64,000 nt of DNA from Chytridium lagenaria (GCA_025449115.1 JAHLKC010000005.1:124001-188000); one strand, 5' to 3'; shown: positions 11,959-23,117, counted from the first letter of the stretch. Translations and numbers: made by a program. Notes: generated by a model from the letters alone, not told the origin.

Positions 11959-12510
11959 CTAATTTGATCCTGCATTACCGACTTTCAAAAATTTCTCATG
12001 AGCTGGCTTCTTCTTCCGCAACGCATCCAATGTCTTCGATTTTGTTTCAAAAGTGTCGGCCCCCATGTCATGCCTGGAACCACCCATACCTTCTTCAAGA
12101 GTCATTCGACTTCCGTGCATATTTTCCGAGCTTTTGGCCTTTGATTTTAACAAACTAAAAAGAAATTCGTCAACGATTGTTAACACATAGGGCTCTTACT
12201 GAATAGCCATGGCGTTAGCGGCCGCTCGCTCCTCTTCCTCAGTCGGCATATCTGCCAAGGTAAAGCTTCTCTCAGTTTCCATCTTCTTCAGTCTCTCAAG
12301 GTGTTTTTGTGCCCCAGTAGTAAAGCTGTGCTTCTCTCCTAATTGCCTTTTGTACCCCTCTAAGTAAGCTGCGATAACTGGAATTGCGTCGTTTATGAGA
12401 TCCAGCTGCAACATTCGAGGAAGCTCGTTGGCCATTCGAGTGCTAAGCTGTTCTGCCACATCATGAGCCTTGGTTTTTCTGCCTTCTTTTGACGCATCGA
12501 ACGTGCCCAT
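11959..12510 (-). CDS. Small conserved-looking hypothetical protein
   Basis: Two exons: ATG at 12508-12510 (MGTFDASKEGRKTKAHDVAE) to a GTAAGA donor near 12195, then a second exon from about 12135 to the TAG at 11959. The intron is about 60 nt. The joined product is about 160 residues. The first two thirds are helical (QLSTRMANELPRMLQLDLIN, DAIPVIAAYLEGYKRQLGEK) and the C-terminus is basic and lysine-rich (TLDALRKKKPAHEKFLKVG). No signal peptide, membrane span or zinc motif. The gene converges with TBC1D5, their stop codons being about 100 bp apart. Not recognised; possibly a small scaffold or splicing-type factor, but there is no direct evidence for that. Confidence 0.55.
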
Positions 12511-12640
12511 TTTTTAAGCCCAATAACCATTTGGAGTGTGGCAGAATCTTATATACATACTAGTTAGAAATTTTTTTTAAAATGACTCAGTACCTAATTC
12601 GGACTAAAAATATTTTAGATATGGTGAAGATAGCTTCGTC

Positions 12641-14242
12641 TTAAGCACGTACCACTAAATTTGGATCTTCACCGACTTTCTTCAGATCAGCCGCGAGTTG
12701 CACCACTCTTCCAAATGACTTGACTTCTGCTGCTTTTAAAGGCTGGTTTGTTCCTCTCATCCGACTCAACACCTCAGTGTACTTTGATGCCGCCGAATTA
12801 CGCCGAATCATTGTTGGCACTTTTGGAATCATAACGGAAGCATTTCGTGTGCCCCGATCCATAGACGGGCCACGAGACCGCGGTTGCGGCTGTGTTTGGA
12901 GAAGACTGTCTCTATGAGCGACGGCGGCGCGCTCGCGTTGATATTCTGCTTCTTCTTCTTCAGCATCAATATCTGCCGAACGGTCCCCATCACTAAATAA
13001 AACGATTTCTCCGGATTTGTTTGTCGAGAATCCTTGAACTTTCATGAGATCGGATCTTGACGGAGATGAAGGGATGACCATTGCGGCTGAACTGAGCATG
13101 GAGGCGTTGGAACCTCGTCTACGAGGCGGGGCAGGATTGTTATCTGGCGTAGCAACATGGCCACCAATTGATAGAGCGCCGATGGATCGTGAGGGCTTCA
13201 TAGTTTCTCCTATCTGTAGATTACTTTGAAAGGATCCGCCGAGGCCCGAACCATCAACCGTTAACCCCATAGGGCCTTTGAAAGCGGGGTTGGACAGTGA
13301 CGGTTGTCGGCTCCTAGCGATTGGCGTGTGGGCATCCGTGCCGTCAGAATTTATTGCAATCTCTGGTGTTAGAGAAATAGATGCCCTTCGATTAGGCACT
13401 GTATCTGCTGAAAGTTCCCAATAGCTGTGTTGAACTGGAATGGCCTCCTGCGATGTTGACTTGGTGTCTCCAAGTTCAGCTTTGATGTCAATAGTGGGGA
13501 CTGATCGAGATCCGGATGGTAAAAGCTCAACATTTAAACTACCCGGGGCCTTCAACGGTAAAACCGGGAGAGGCTGTAATTTAAGTTTAGGTGGCTCATA
13601 ATCGTCCGAGTCTGACTCCTCTTCTCTAACGGCGGAAATTTCTTCGTCGTTCTTCTTTTTCTCAACTTTCTCTCCCCCATCCGCCACTGTATACTTCATT
13701 TCCTCCGCATCCTCCGCATCTTCTTCAGCTTCTTCATAGATAGAGTTTACGTATGACTTTGGTAAAAGTGACGCCGCCGAAACTTTTGGTAGAACACCCT
13801 GCTCGCCATCACCACTTGACGACGAAGCTCTAAATCCTCGTAACAATTCTGAAGCTCCAAGACTCATTCTTCTAAAAAACGTAGTTTGTGCTGGCTGTTC
13901 TGATGGTGCGGTGTAAGTGACGTCAGGTAAGCTTCCTTTGCTATCGTTGTTGAGACTCATTTGTGAGCCTTTCACACTGGGACCATGCTGCTCCAGATTG
14001 AACGTTGGCGCAGAGGAGGGTGTGATCTTATCCATGTCATAAGTGATGTTCACTTTCGAGATGATGTCCTGGAATCCTATATCTGATGCGATGGAGGTTC
14101 TCCGTCGTGATCTTGGGGCGGGGACGTGCCTCGACTCTTTAACCTCATCTTCAAGTAGAACAATAGCTTTACGGACACCTAGTCTGTTCACAACGTTTTG
14201 CATTGCCGCATTTGTCTTTGCTGGGATGAGCTCTGCGGCCAT
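12641..14242 (-). CDS. Large intrinsically disordered protein
   Basis: One long exon of about 530 codons ending at TAA 12641. The first ATG in frame is 14242 (MAAELIPAKTNAAMQNVVN), but the frame is open to about 14290 and starts just after a CGATCAG acceptor-like site, so an upstream exon is possible. After a short N-terminal part (RLGVRKAIVLLEDEV) the protein is serine-, proline- and acid-rich, with an acidic patch (EEAEEDAEDAEEMK), many R-x-x-S sites that look like basophilic-kinase targets, and repeated SRSR/RRxS motifs. The last 60 residues are again ordered (FGRVVQLAADLKKVGEDPNL). No domain recognised. Its 5' end abuts the 3' end of CTU2 on the same strand; where one ends and the other begins is not resolved. 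Confidence 0.55.
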   Translation of the reverse strand: MAAELIPAKTNAAMQNVVNRLGVRKAIVLLEDEVKESRHVPAPRSRRRTSIASDIGFQDIISKVNITYDMDKITPSSAPTFNLEQHGPSVKGSQMSLNNDSKGSLPDVTYTAPSEQPAQTTFFRRMSLGASELLRGFRASSSSGDGEQGVLPKVSAASLLPKSYVNSIYEEAEEDAEDAEEMKYTVADGGEKVEKKKNDEEISAVREEESDSDDYEPPKLKLQPLPVLPLKAPGSLNVELLPSGSRSVPTIDIKAELGDTKSTSQEAIPVQHSYWELSADTVPNRRASISLTPEIAINSDGTDAHTPIARSRQPSLSNPAFKGPMGLTVDGSGLGGSFQSNLQIGETMKPSRSIGALSIGGHVATPDNNPAPPRRRGSNASMLSSAAMVIPSSPSRSDLMKVQGFSTNKSGEIVLFSDGDRSADIDAEEEEAEYQRERAAVAHRDSLLQTQPQPRSRGPSMDRGTRNASVMIPKVPTMIRRNSAASKYTEVLSRMRGTNQPLKAAEVKSFGRVVQLAADLKKVGEDPNLVVRA

Positions 14243-14281
14243 GAAGCCACCATCTCTAACGTTGACATTGAGATCCAACAC

Positions 14282-15923
14282 CTGATCGTTGAAATGAAAT
14301 TGTCACTATTAATATGTTGTTGACAATCTTTTATGTTTGTATTGAAATGGGAAGGATAAAGTTCTGAGCATCTTCCACGTCGAACACGATGTTTTGCAGG
14401 CGTAGCAGAGACTGATGTCAGATTTATACTTTTTGCATCGGAATTAATCGTCATCTTTTCGAAATCGTCAGCGACTTCGTCAGGTGCTGGTAAGATTGAG
14501 GCCAGTGATGAAAGGGTGTGGCGCGATCTCCATTCAAGAGATCCAATTGAATCACGCTGTAAGTTTATGTTATTAAATATATAAAGAAGAAAAGAATGTG
14601 TAAAATTCAACAAATAATAGGTGCAAGGTAGGAAGGAGTTTATAAACTGGGCGAGAGAACGGAATATACTCAACTCATCACACAAAAGGCATCTCTTTCC
14701 TGATGAAGACTCCGAGTCTGCGGCAACCTTAAACGCAGTTCGGGTAACAGTGCTGATAGTTTGGGGGAAATCCAACTGCAGGCTCATGACGAAATCTTTC
14801 AAGCAATTATATATATAAAAACGAACTATTGACATACCGACGGATATGCTTTGAATTGTTTTCCGGATGAGATTGAAGATTGCGGGTAAGGTATTTCTAC
14901 ATTCTTTAGTTCCGCAAGTTTCAGATTTCAGCTCCCAAGGTGTCTCGAAATGGTCTGTATAGAACAAGACCAGAAGAGTCTACTGATTCTGACGATATGT
15001 TGTCGGGTAAACCAAATCCACCACCTTCCGAAGTTTTAGAAACAATTCTTGCTGCAATAGTGGTTGAGTTATCGCCAAAAAATGATCGTTTTGCAATCTT
15101 CCATCCGAGCTACTCGTCTCAAACGAGTGCATAAGTAAAGACTGCTTGAGAGATGCTTTGCCAGTTGGAGACTTTACAGATGACAGTAACATATTTAAGC
15201 GAGTTTTTGTATCAACTTTCTCGTCAAGTTGTTCCAGCTCAAAAAACTCTTAAAACAAGTAAGCTCTTACTTGAGAGGTTTTGTTTACCTTTATGACTAC
15301 TGCTTTGCTTCCATATTGAGTGAGGCTCTCCTTTGCCGATAAAAATATGTCTTCCATCGGACGTTTTTAAATGTCATCCCAAGAGATTCAGCCCATTGCT
15401 GCAAACCAGAAATATCCTCCTTTTCACGTAAGAAACTCAGAAAATGTAATGACTTACCTGAGGCTCATCTTCTAATGCAGATTTATCCACATGGCAGACG
15501 ACGTAAGCCGGAAACCTTTTTTTGTCTTTTGGCACTCCAGGTTGATACTCATGCAAAAGCTTTGAGAGCATTCTTTTGTTAAAAAAAAACACAAAGTATA
15601 CATACTTTGAGGATATTCCACCAGAAAGAGCCAGAAGAGCCTTTTTTCCTACAGGAGCCTTTTCCAGTACCATAGTGACCGCCGGAATCTCCCAACCGTC
15701 ACTTCCTGAAAGCATTCGCTTTTTCGACATCAGTGTCATTGACAATCGCAAATAATTAATACCTGCAATAACTGTCCCGAAAGAAGATGGATGCCTCATT
15801 TGCCTTGCATCTTCGGCATGTCTGAAGCTTTGGGACTAAAATTCATCAGTCACTGAGCTGGATTAGACTTTGCAAGTCCTTACTCTTCTGAGGACCGTCA
15901 TCGTTGTCGGAGGTGTCACACAT
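14282..15923 (-). CDS. CTU2: Cytoplasmic tRNA 2-thiolation protein 2 (CTU2/Ncs2)
   Basis: Partner of CTU1/Ncs6 in thiolating wobble uridine-34 of tRNA Lys, Glu and Gln in the cytosol. Start ATG 15921-15923 (MCDTSDNDDG) resembles the MCQVGED start of animal CTU2. The N-terminal CxxC pair is present (LQTCRRCKANEASIFF), then a PP-loop-like ALSGGISSKMLSKLL (Ncs2-type variant of SGGxDS), RFPAYVVCHVD, and further in GDNSTTIAARIVSKTSEGGG and LVLYRPFRDTLGAE, matching the GDSCTRLA and VVRPMR segments of CTU2. Near the end LDFPQTISTVTRTAFK and GKRCLLCDEL give the C-terminal cysteine pair. The frame breaks at a six-A run (15077-15082); dropping one base joins the halves. The 3' border is approximate: an in-frame region with SLEWRSRHTLSSLAS may be the last exon. 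One exon junction near 15760 is also unresolved. Confidence 0.82.
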
Positions 15924-15924
15924 G
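15921..15924. promoter_or_regulatory. Overlapping divergent start codons (CATG) of CTU2 and NAA40
   Basis: The four bases CATG read ATG on both strands. The minus-strand ATG (15923-15921) starts CTU2 and the plus-strand ATG (15922-15924) starts NAA40. Both starts are supported by family-like N-termini and by lack of an upstream in-frame ATG. There is therefore no room for separate 5' UTRs: each transcript must begin inside the first exon or intron of the other gene. Confidence 0.65.
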
Positions 15925-16867
15925 ACAAACTTAGAGCCAAACGAGATCGTTGTGAATGCATGCAAGGTTGGTAGAGTACTTGGAAAAGACCTGCTGTTGA
16001 CGAAATCCTCGTCTTTCTGTGAAAAGATCTCTGCCAGTACCCTCTTTGACTTAATCCAAGATGACCTTCACAACTACTGTACATCTTCAAAAGTAAAGTG
16101 AACTGGTGTTGGTGCAATACCTAATGTTGAACGATAAGACTGCTTATGCCTTCAAGCTCTATGCGTTCAGCGAGCTTCCAGAGACTTTATTTGAATGGGC
16201 TTTTCAGCTTGTGAAAAGCAATCTCTACGATCAGTAGGTCTTTTGATGGCCTTTCCCTCCAATACTCACATAATACTCATATATAATAAATAGTTACGTG
16301 AAGGCGGAGGATACGGGATGGACAGATCGTAGAAAACGAAAGGAAATGAGCGAACGGGATGGAAAATACTTGATCGCTTTTCAATCGACCAATAACACTG
16401 AATTTCCTGTTGGATTCATGTATTTCCAGTTTCTTTCTGAGGAATCATACGATGCGGAAGATGAGAAACATGGTGAGGTGCCAGTCGTGTATTGGTAAGC
16501 GCACAAAAATGTATATCTCGTGATATTTAACCCCGCAGTTTGGAACTTCAAATTGAGCCTTCTTCTCAAGGTCATGGCCTCGGATCTCTTTTCATGAAAG
16601 CTATGGAGAAACTAGGCGTTGCCCAAGGTTTGACGAAGGCAATGCTAACGGTCTTTAAATCGAATGAAAAGGCAAGGTCGTTTTACAAGAAACTAGGGTA
16701 ATTTTTTTATATATCTATGCACGCATTTTATTAAAAGCTGGACGTGGTTTAGTTACGCACCAGATGGAATATCACCCAGCGTTGCCATTCCTGGCCGCCG
16801 TGGCGAGAGATATTCGTACGAGATTTTGATGAAGCGTTTTTTTTATAACAAAAAGACGACAAAATGA
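15922..16867 (+). CDS. NAA40: N-alpha-acetyltransferase 40 (NatD/Nat4), histone H4/H2A specific
   Basis: GNAT-fold enzyme that moves acetyl from acetyl-CoA to the N-terminal serine of histones H4 and H2A. ATG 15922 (MTNLEPNEIVVNACKVG). Five exons joined by short introns read: FSELPETLFEWAFQLVKSNL, EDTGWTDRRKRKEMSERDGK (human GWKDREKREEMTDDR), YLIAFQ, FPVGFMYFQF, VPVVYCLELQIEP, the acetyl-CoA P-loop QGHGLGSLFMKAMEKLGVAQ (R/Q-x-x-G-x-G/A), LTKAMLTVFKSNEKARSFYK, and the terminal GERYSYEILMKR. Length about 250 residues is normal for the family. The order and spacing of all motifs match NAA40 rather than other NATs. The stop TGA is at 16865-16867. It is head to head with CTU2. Confidence 0.92.
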
Positions 16868-17087
16868 TTAAAACTTTTATGGACGATATCGAATAAATAT
16901 AGAAGGAATATCCATAGAGTTAGATACATTGATGATTGGACATGCGCCTCCTCTGTAAGTTGGGTTCAAAGATCGCAATTCGTATTAAAATATGGGCAAA
17001 CATCAAAAACAAAGTTTTGTTTCAAGCAGAATTTTTTGATCCAAATTCTCTTTTGCATCTGCATCAGAAGAAAGAGGCAAGAAAATC

Positions 17088-18599
17088 ATGTCGATGCTTT
17101 CATCAAAGTCGATGCTGCTGCGGAGGCCACTCGCTGCCTCAGTTGCGGTCGCGAGGATGGCCCCGCGTACCTGCGCTGCTGGTTTGGCCACACTTGCCCC
17201 CGAAGCCTCTACAAAGAAGACCTACGGAAACCTGAAGGACAGCGACAGGATCTTTACCAACCTCTACGGACGCCATGACTTTAAGCTTGCCGGTGCCTTG
17301 AAGCGTGGAGATTGGTACAAGACCAAGGAGATCTTGTTGAAGGGTCATGACTGGATCATTAATGAGGTCAAGACTTCTGGACTTCGCGGTCGAGGTGGTG
17401 CTGGTTTCCCCTCGGGCTTGAAGTGGAGTTTTATGAAACAAGCCTGGAGGTCCAGATGGAAGACCTAGGTACCTTGTCATTAACGCTGATGAGGGTGAGC
17501 CTGGAACTTGCAAGGATCGTGAGATTATGAGACATGACCCTCACAAGCTTGTTGAAGGATGCCTTGTTGCGGGAAGGGCTATGAACGCCAGCGCTGCCTA
17601 CATCTACATTCGTGGAGAATTTTACAACGAGGCCTCCAATCTCCAGGTCGCTATAACGAAGCCTACAAGGCTGGCCTCATTGGAAAGAATGCATGTGGAT
17701 CAGGCTATGATTTCGACGTCTACGTCCACCGTGGAGCTGGTGCTTACATTTGTGGTGAGGAGACCGCATTGATCGAGTCTTTGGAGGGCAAGCAGGGAAA
17801 GCCTAGGTTAAAGCCTCCATTCCCCGCTGATGTCGGTCTTTTTGGATGCCCCACCACAGTCGCTAATGTAGAGACTGTCGCGGTCGCCCCCACTATCTGC
17901 CGCAGAGGTGGTGAGTGGTTTGGATCTTTCGGACGTCCCAAGAACACTGGAACTAAGCTCTACTGTATTTCCGGTCACGTGAACACCCCCTGTGTTGTTG
18001 AGGATGAGATGTCTATTCCTCTTCGTGAGCTTTTGGAGAAGCACGCTGGCGGTGTGCGTGGCGGCTGGGACAACCTGCTCGGTGTCATTCCTGGTGGATC
18101 ATCCGTTCCTGTCCTCCCCAAGAGCATTTGTGATGATGTTTTGATGGACTTTGACGCCCTTCGCGATGTGCAGTCTGGTCTTGGAACTGCAGGTATCATT
18201 GTCATGGATAAGAGCACCGACATGGTTCAGGCAATTTCCAGGCTTGCGGCCTTTTACAAGCACGAGAGTTGTGGGCAATGCACTCCTTGCCGTGAGGGAA
18301 CCGGCTGGATGGCCAACATCATGAAAAGGTTTGAAACTGGAAACGCAAAGTATGCCGAGATCGACATGATTGAGGAACTTAGCCGTCAAATTGAGGGACA
18401 TACCATTTGCGCTTTGGTAAGCCTTTTTATCACCTCTTTTCAAGACTTTGCTTTAAAATGTGTAAGCTAAATTTTAATTGCAAATTAGGGTGATGCTGCG
18501 GCATGGCCAGTGCAGGGTCTTATCCGCCATTTCAGGCCCGAAATTGAAAAGAAAATTGCAAACTTTCGCAAATCGCAGGGCGCTGAAGCCTCTGCTTAA
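17088..18599 (+). CDS. NDUFV1: Mitochondrial complex I 51 kDa subunit (NDUFV1), FMN- and NADH-binding
   Basis: Core subunit that oxidises NADH through FMN and passes electrons to Fe-S cluster N3. ATG 17088 begins an arginine/serine-rich mitochondrial presequence ([20 protein letters not shown]). The mature protein contains the glycine-rich [33 protein letters not shown] (NADH site), [36 protein letters not shown] (FMN region) and [15 protein letters not shown], whose three cysteines plus the later HTICAL cysteine bind the 4Fe-4S cluster. One intron near 18416-18488 splits [13 protein letters not shown]. The frame is shifted by an extra A at 17436-17438 and restored by a missing A at 17655-17656, so about 73 conserved codons are out of frame. 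This is most likely sequencing error in an essential gene. Confidence 0.93.
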
Positions 18600-18906
18600 G
18601 CAAGATGCACATACAACGCAACGTCTACAATGATTTTACTATATATCTACCTTATTTCTACTTTTCAATTTCTTTTTTTTTTTTGGGTTCTTGATGAAGT
18701 CAGTTATTCTATTTTATTTGTTTAGCATTTTATGGGTGTTTATTCCGGTACCGAACCTCGTTGCCTTCAAAGTATGGCGTTCGTTTGCAAGTCAATTACC
18801 TCATGGAGTACAGAAAAGCATAACAAAAAAAACTGAAAAGCATGTTGACGGACGGACAACTTTTCGTCCCACAAGATCGGAACTCGTTCAAAATCAATAA
18901 AACATC

Positions 18907-20893
18907 ATGTCGGCTATCACTCTCAACGCCGACCCCTTGCCTTTGGAGATTACGGAGGAGGACAAGCTTAAGTCTGAAAAGGTCTGTTTCCCGGGCTCAA
19001 AGTCTCTGTGAGATGGCTTTATCTTACTGTAATCGTCCATTGCAGCTTAAGGAGCAAGCAAATAAACAATTCGCTGATAAGCACTATGAAAGGGCCATTG
19101 AGCTTTACACCGAGGCTATCTCATACGACCCGCAGAACCCCATTCTCTACTCAAATAGAGCATTTGGTGAGAAATATGCTCGTTGCTGATATAATTCCGA
19201 CACCAAGCTTTTCACTATACTTATTCCTTAATAGCATACATCCGCTCCGAGTTCTATGGCGCAGCGATTACGGATGCTGAGGCAGCCATTAACCTTGATC
19301 CTAAATTTGTTAAAGCCTACTACCGTCGTGCAGTTGGTCATATGGCATTAGGAAAGCTGAAAGGTGTGAGCGCGTTGGATTTACATTATTGTCCGAGATT
19401 AGATGAGTTGGATTATATCTAATACGTTGGTCATTTAGATGCTGTTAAGGACTTTAGGGCTGTCGTGAAGGTTGCTCCGAGGGATGCGGACGCAAAACTT
19501 AAGCTATCTGAGTGCGAAAAGGAGTTGAAGAGGGTGGAGTTTGAAAAGGCCATTAGTTTTGAGGAGGATAAGAAATCAGCGGTTGATCTTATTGGTGATA
19601 TTAACAACATTACTGTTGACGCATCGTGAGTTTTATTAATTGCCTTTAAATTTGACACATTGGATTACTAAGCTCTTGTTAGATATGACGGACCACATGT
19701 CACTGAGGAAGGAATTACCGAAGAATTCGCAAACGCTCTTTTATCGCACATGGAATCGCAAAAGAAATTGCACCGGAAATACGTGTACACAATCTTGTTT
19801 GCGGTCAAGGATATCTTTGACAATGCACCTGCTATTGTTGACATAGACGTTCCCCCAGGGTCTAAGCTTACAGTTTGCGGTGACATTCACGGACAATACT
19901 ACGATTTATTGAATATTTTTAAAATGAACGGACTTCCCAGCCCTACCAATATGTACTTGGTAAGCATTCGCTAAAGTAACTTAGTATATAACTTACTATT
20001 CTGCCTATTTTTTAAGTTTAACGGAGACTTTGTCGACCGTGGATCTTTCTCGGTTGAATGTATTTTGGCGCTATTCACGTTTAAGGTTCTTTACCCTGGT
20101 GCTATATATCTTTCAAGAGGCAACCATGAGACGAATGACATGAACAAGGTTTACGGTTTCGAGGGTGAGGTGAAAGCAAAGTACAGCGACCTCACTTTCA
20201 AGCTATTCTCTGAAATCTTTAACGCGATACCTCTTGGAAACCTTGTCGGAAACAAAATCTTGGTCATTCATGGTGGTTTGTTCTCGAGGGATGGAGTTAC
20301 GATGGATGAGGTAGGTTTTTGAGTCGCGTCACATCTTACGCTTTTGTCGAACTATAAATAATTAACAACTTTTATGCGAAATTTTATTTAATGAACAGAT
20401 CCGGGCCATTGACCGGTTCAGGCAACCTGGAAGCGAGGGCTTGATGTGCGAGTTACTGTGGTCAGACCCTCAAGACCAGCCGGGAAGGTCGAGAAGCAAG
20501 CGTGGTGTGGGCATTCAATTCGGTCCTGATGTAACAGAAGAGTTCTGCAAAACCAATGGCCTTGATTGTATCATTCGGAGTCACGAAGTGAAGCAGGACG
20601 GTTATGAGATTGCACACAACAAAAAATGTAGGATTTTCCCCTAACTCATCAATATCTCCTTGCTTATATACCTTTTTCGCTGGGCTCGTCGGTTTGTTTT
20701 TTTTTTAAAAATGTTTTCTTTCAGGTATCACCATCTTCTCGGCGCCAAATTACTGTGACTCTGTTGGCAACAAGGCTGCATACATTGAGATTGGTTCAGA
20801 TTGAAGCTAAAGTTCCATCAATTCTCTGCTGTCGAACACCCCAACGTCAAAGCAATGCATTATGCGGGCAACATGTATTCACAGATGCTTTGA
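18907..20893 (+). CDS. PPP5C: Serine/threonine protein phosphatase 5 (TPR-PPP)
   Basis: Hsp90-associated phosphatase with an inhibitory N-terminal TPR domain. ATG 18907 ([10 protein letters not shown]). The TPR region has three repeats ([60 protein letters not shown]). The PPP catalytic domain shows all metal and phosphate motifs: [42 protein letters not shown] and the histidine of [13 protein letters not shown]. At least seven introns. The tail [20 protein letters not shown] is the usual regulatory helix region. The frame breaks at a TT at 20801-20802, where TTT is expected ([12 protein letters not shown]); with it the protein ends at TGA 20893. A decayed second copy of the last ~80 coding bases plus 3' UTR lies at 22373. 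Confidence 0.93.
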
Positions 20894-22372
20894 AGCAGCG
20901 TTTCTTCTCGCCCCTTTTCCTTTCCCTATGGATGGCTACAGATGGTAGCGAACCTTTACATTTTTGGGTAATATTTTACTCTACGTTCCTTGTCCCTAGT
21001 GTTTGATCATCTCTCAGCCCTGTTAATTTCTTTTTTTCATAATTTTGTCTTATTGATTGATGAGGGTAACGTGTTGGGTTCAAAAGTGTCGTTTGTATTT
21101 AAATAATTTGGAGCATAAATATCACAAAGTGGCATTCCGGATCTTGCTATAGAGGCCAGGGTATATACCTGTTTTTAATGGGGTAACATGCATTAAATAG
21201 AGGATTGATGGGTATTTGGAGGTCAAAAGATTTCATGAGCTGCCTTGTGGTGTCATGCACAGAATGCCCTGTCTGGAGTCCTGAACAAATTTGTGTTTAC
21301 TAATAATATATTTGACCGATTTTGGGACGTTGGTGTTCCGAGTATCTCTTGACAAACCCTCTCACTACCTTGTGCCTTTGTCCTGACTGTCGATCCTCAG
21401 GTAAGGCTAGAGAGCTTAGTCCCCCTTCAACACTTTCCGATCCCTCTCACCTTTGTGGGTTCATCTCTTCCCCGTCGTTCCTTTCCTATGACTCCACACC
21501 CGTATCCTCGGCGTGACTCTTTGGTGTAGGTAGAAGGTGGAAGGGCTCGTGCATGGCTGGTTATGGTGGTTTCAACAGGGGATGACGTCCTCTACCACTT
21601 ACGTTTCCGAAGGGAAGGACACCCTCGAGTGTAGATTGTTGGATGGCAGGTTGAGGGAGGTGTTGTTGGCATGTGGGAGCTTTGTGGTGGCGCGCCAGAA
21701 GCCTTGAAACCTTAACGCTGTGAAGGTTTCTCTTTAGATATGAGGCGGGTGTATGGACCGATCTGATCACTTCTCTTTTCCCTTCTTTTCTTTATTTCTT
21801 TTATGGCGTTTTGAGGGTGTAGTTACGTGTCGGTCGCCTTCCGGTAACGGAGGTGCGCGCGACAGAGCACAAATTTGTCGCTGTTGATAGAGGAGATGGA
21901 GGGGAATAAAGACCAGGGCTTTCTTTGATTTTCTTCATAACAGTATTGACCTTTCCTCGATCTAACAGATTAAGAGTTCGAATCTCTGTCTATATTCCGC
22001 ATTTTGGGCATTTTCTGCGTCAACAAAGGAAAAGGCCGACTTGTCATGTTCATATATAGGCCTGAGATTCTGATCCAGACACAGTTCAAACTATGCGAGA
22101 CGCACTTACGCGAAGCGACAGGTTTCAGTTCGTTCGATCTTACTGGTGCTCCGATAATAGAGATAAGCGCGCCGTATGCGAAGGTGGTGAGGCGCGACCT
22201 CGACAAGAGCAGCGGAGTAATAAGACATATTTATTGTTACTGCATGTGGCACATGCGGCATTCGGAATATCCCATGCGACAACACCCGGGCAGTGTGACT
22301 TGGGTTCTGCCGGGGCCGAGGCTATCGGAGTGAAAGATGTGATCGCTCGACGTAGGCTTGAGTGACCCATCC
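20894..22372. other. Unexplained spacer between PP5 and its 3' copy
   Basis: About 1.4 kb. The first 400 bp are AT-rich 3' flank of PP5. From about 21320 to 22340 the sequence looks less AT-rich than the flanks and contains open frames up to 110 codons (for example plus 22004-22333), none with a recognisable domain. A GTTCGAATC string at about 21972-21983 mimics a tRNA T-arm but no cloverleaf can be built. Since PP5 3' sequence lies on both sides, the segment may be an insertion or part of a larger duplication. Confidence 0.4.
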
Positions 22373-22535
22373 TCCAATTCTCTGCTGTCGAACACCCAAA
22401 TGTCAAAGCAATGCTTTATGCGGGCAACATGAATCACAGATGCTTTGAAGTAGCGTTTCTTCTCGTCCTTTTCCTTTCCCTATTGAAGACTACAAATAGC
22501 AGCGAACCTTAACATTTTTTTGGGGGTTTTACTCC
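22373..22535 (+). pseudogene. Decayed partial copy of the PP5 3' end (last coding bases and 3' UTR)
   Basis: Aligns with 20813-20980 at the end of PP5. Shared blocks include ATTCTCTGCTGTCGAACACC, AAAGCAATGC, TATGCGGGCAACATG, CACAGATGCTTTGAAG, GCGTTTCTTCTCG, CCTTTTCCTTTCCCTAT and AGCGAACCTT. By eye identity is roughly 80-85 percent, with several small indels, one of which destroys the C-terminal frame. No upstream PP5 exon is seen near it. It is a dead fragment. Confidence 0.8.
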
Positions 22536-23117
22536 CAGTTGTTTTTGCGCTATTATTTATTTCGGTAAAGGTCAGGTGAATAGGCGAATACATTTATCAT
22601 TTTGCATTTAAAAGTACGACCCGTGTCCATCGGTTTCATATTTGCCTCCAAGCGACACTTGTGCTATTGCAATTAAAATACTCTCACATATTGATGGGTT
22701 ATTCGTAGACGGTTCTTCCACGCGCGATTAACGGAACACATTTTATGAAGCCACTGCAACAAACAGAATCCATCAATTTAACAGCATGTCTGACCTATTC
22801 ATGTTGTTAAAGAGATCCTCGAGATTAAATAAACACAGTTGGAGAAAGTAAAATAACAAAGCAGTACAATGCAAAAAGTATACAATTTTTTTGTGAAGGG
22901 GTTTGAAGTGGTGTTGTGCTGAACTGTTATAAATTAACTCTTTTTTTGGTGAGGTATTGTTGTTTTTCTAAAAGGTTCGTGAAAACTTAACATGGGATTG
23001 AAAAGCACGGAAAGATAACTTTTCGTACAAGTGGTAAAAAGCGAAGTAAGCCGAAACCAGACCACAAGCCAATGAAGACCTGCTGAAAGGTCTTCATCAA
23101 AAGTACAGCTGCCACTT
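22536..23117. other. AT-rich spacer, nothing identified
   Basis: Intergenic sequence between the PP5 fragment and the 3' end of the next minus-strand gene. T- and A-runs are frequent. No open frame with domain or splice support. Confidence 0.5.

Noticed and set aside
14188..14281. Reading CTU2 and the disordered gene at 12.6-14.2 kb as one fusion gene
   Set aside because: The frames differ, CTU2 already shows its C-terminal cysteine segment, and the joining splice would be unsupported.
17436..17656. Programmed frameshifting in NDUFV1
   Set aside because: No slippery heptamer or downstream structure; two compensating single-base changes fit sequencing error, as in other genes here.
21965..21995. 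tRNA-like T-arm (GAGTTCGAATCTC)
   Set aside because: The T-loop consensus is present, but no 5' acceptor complement, D-arm or anticodon stem can be placed in the 90 bases upstream.
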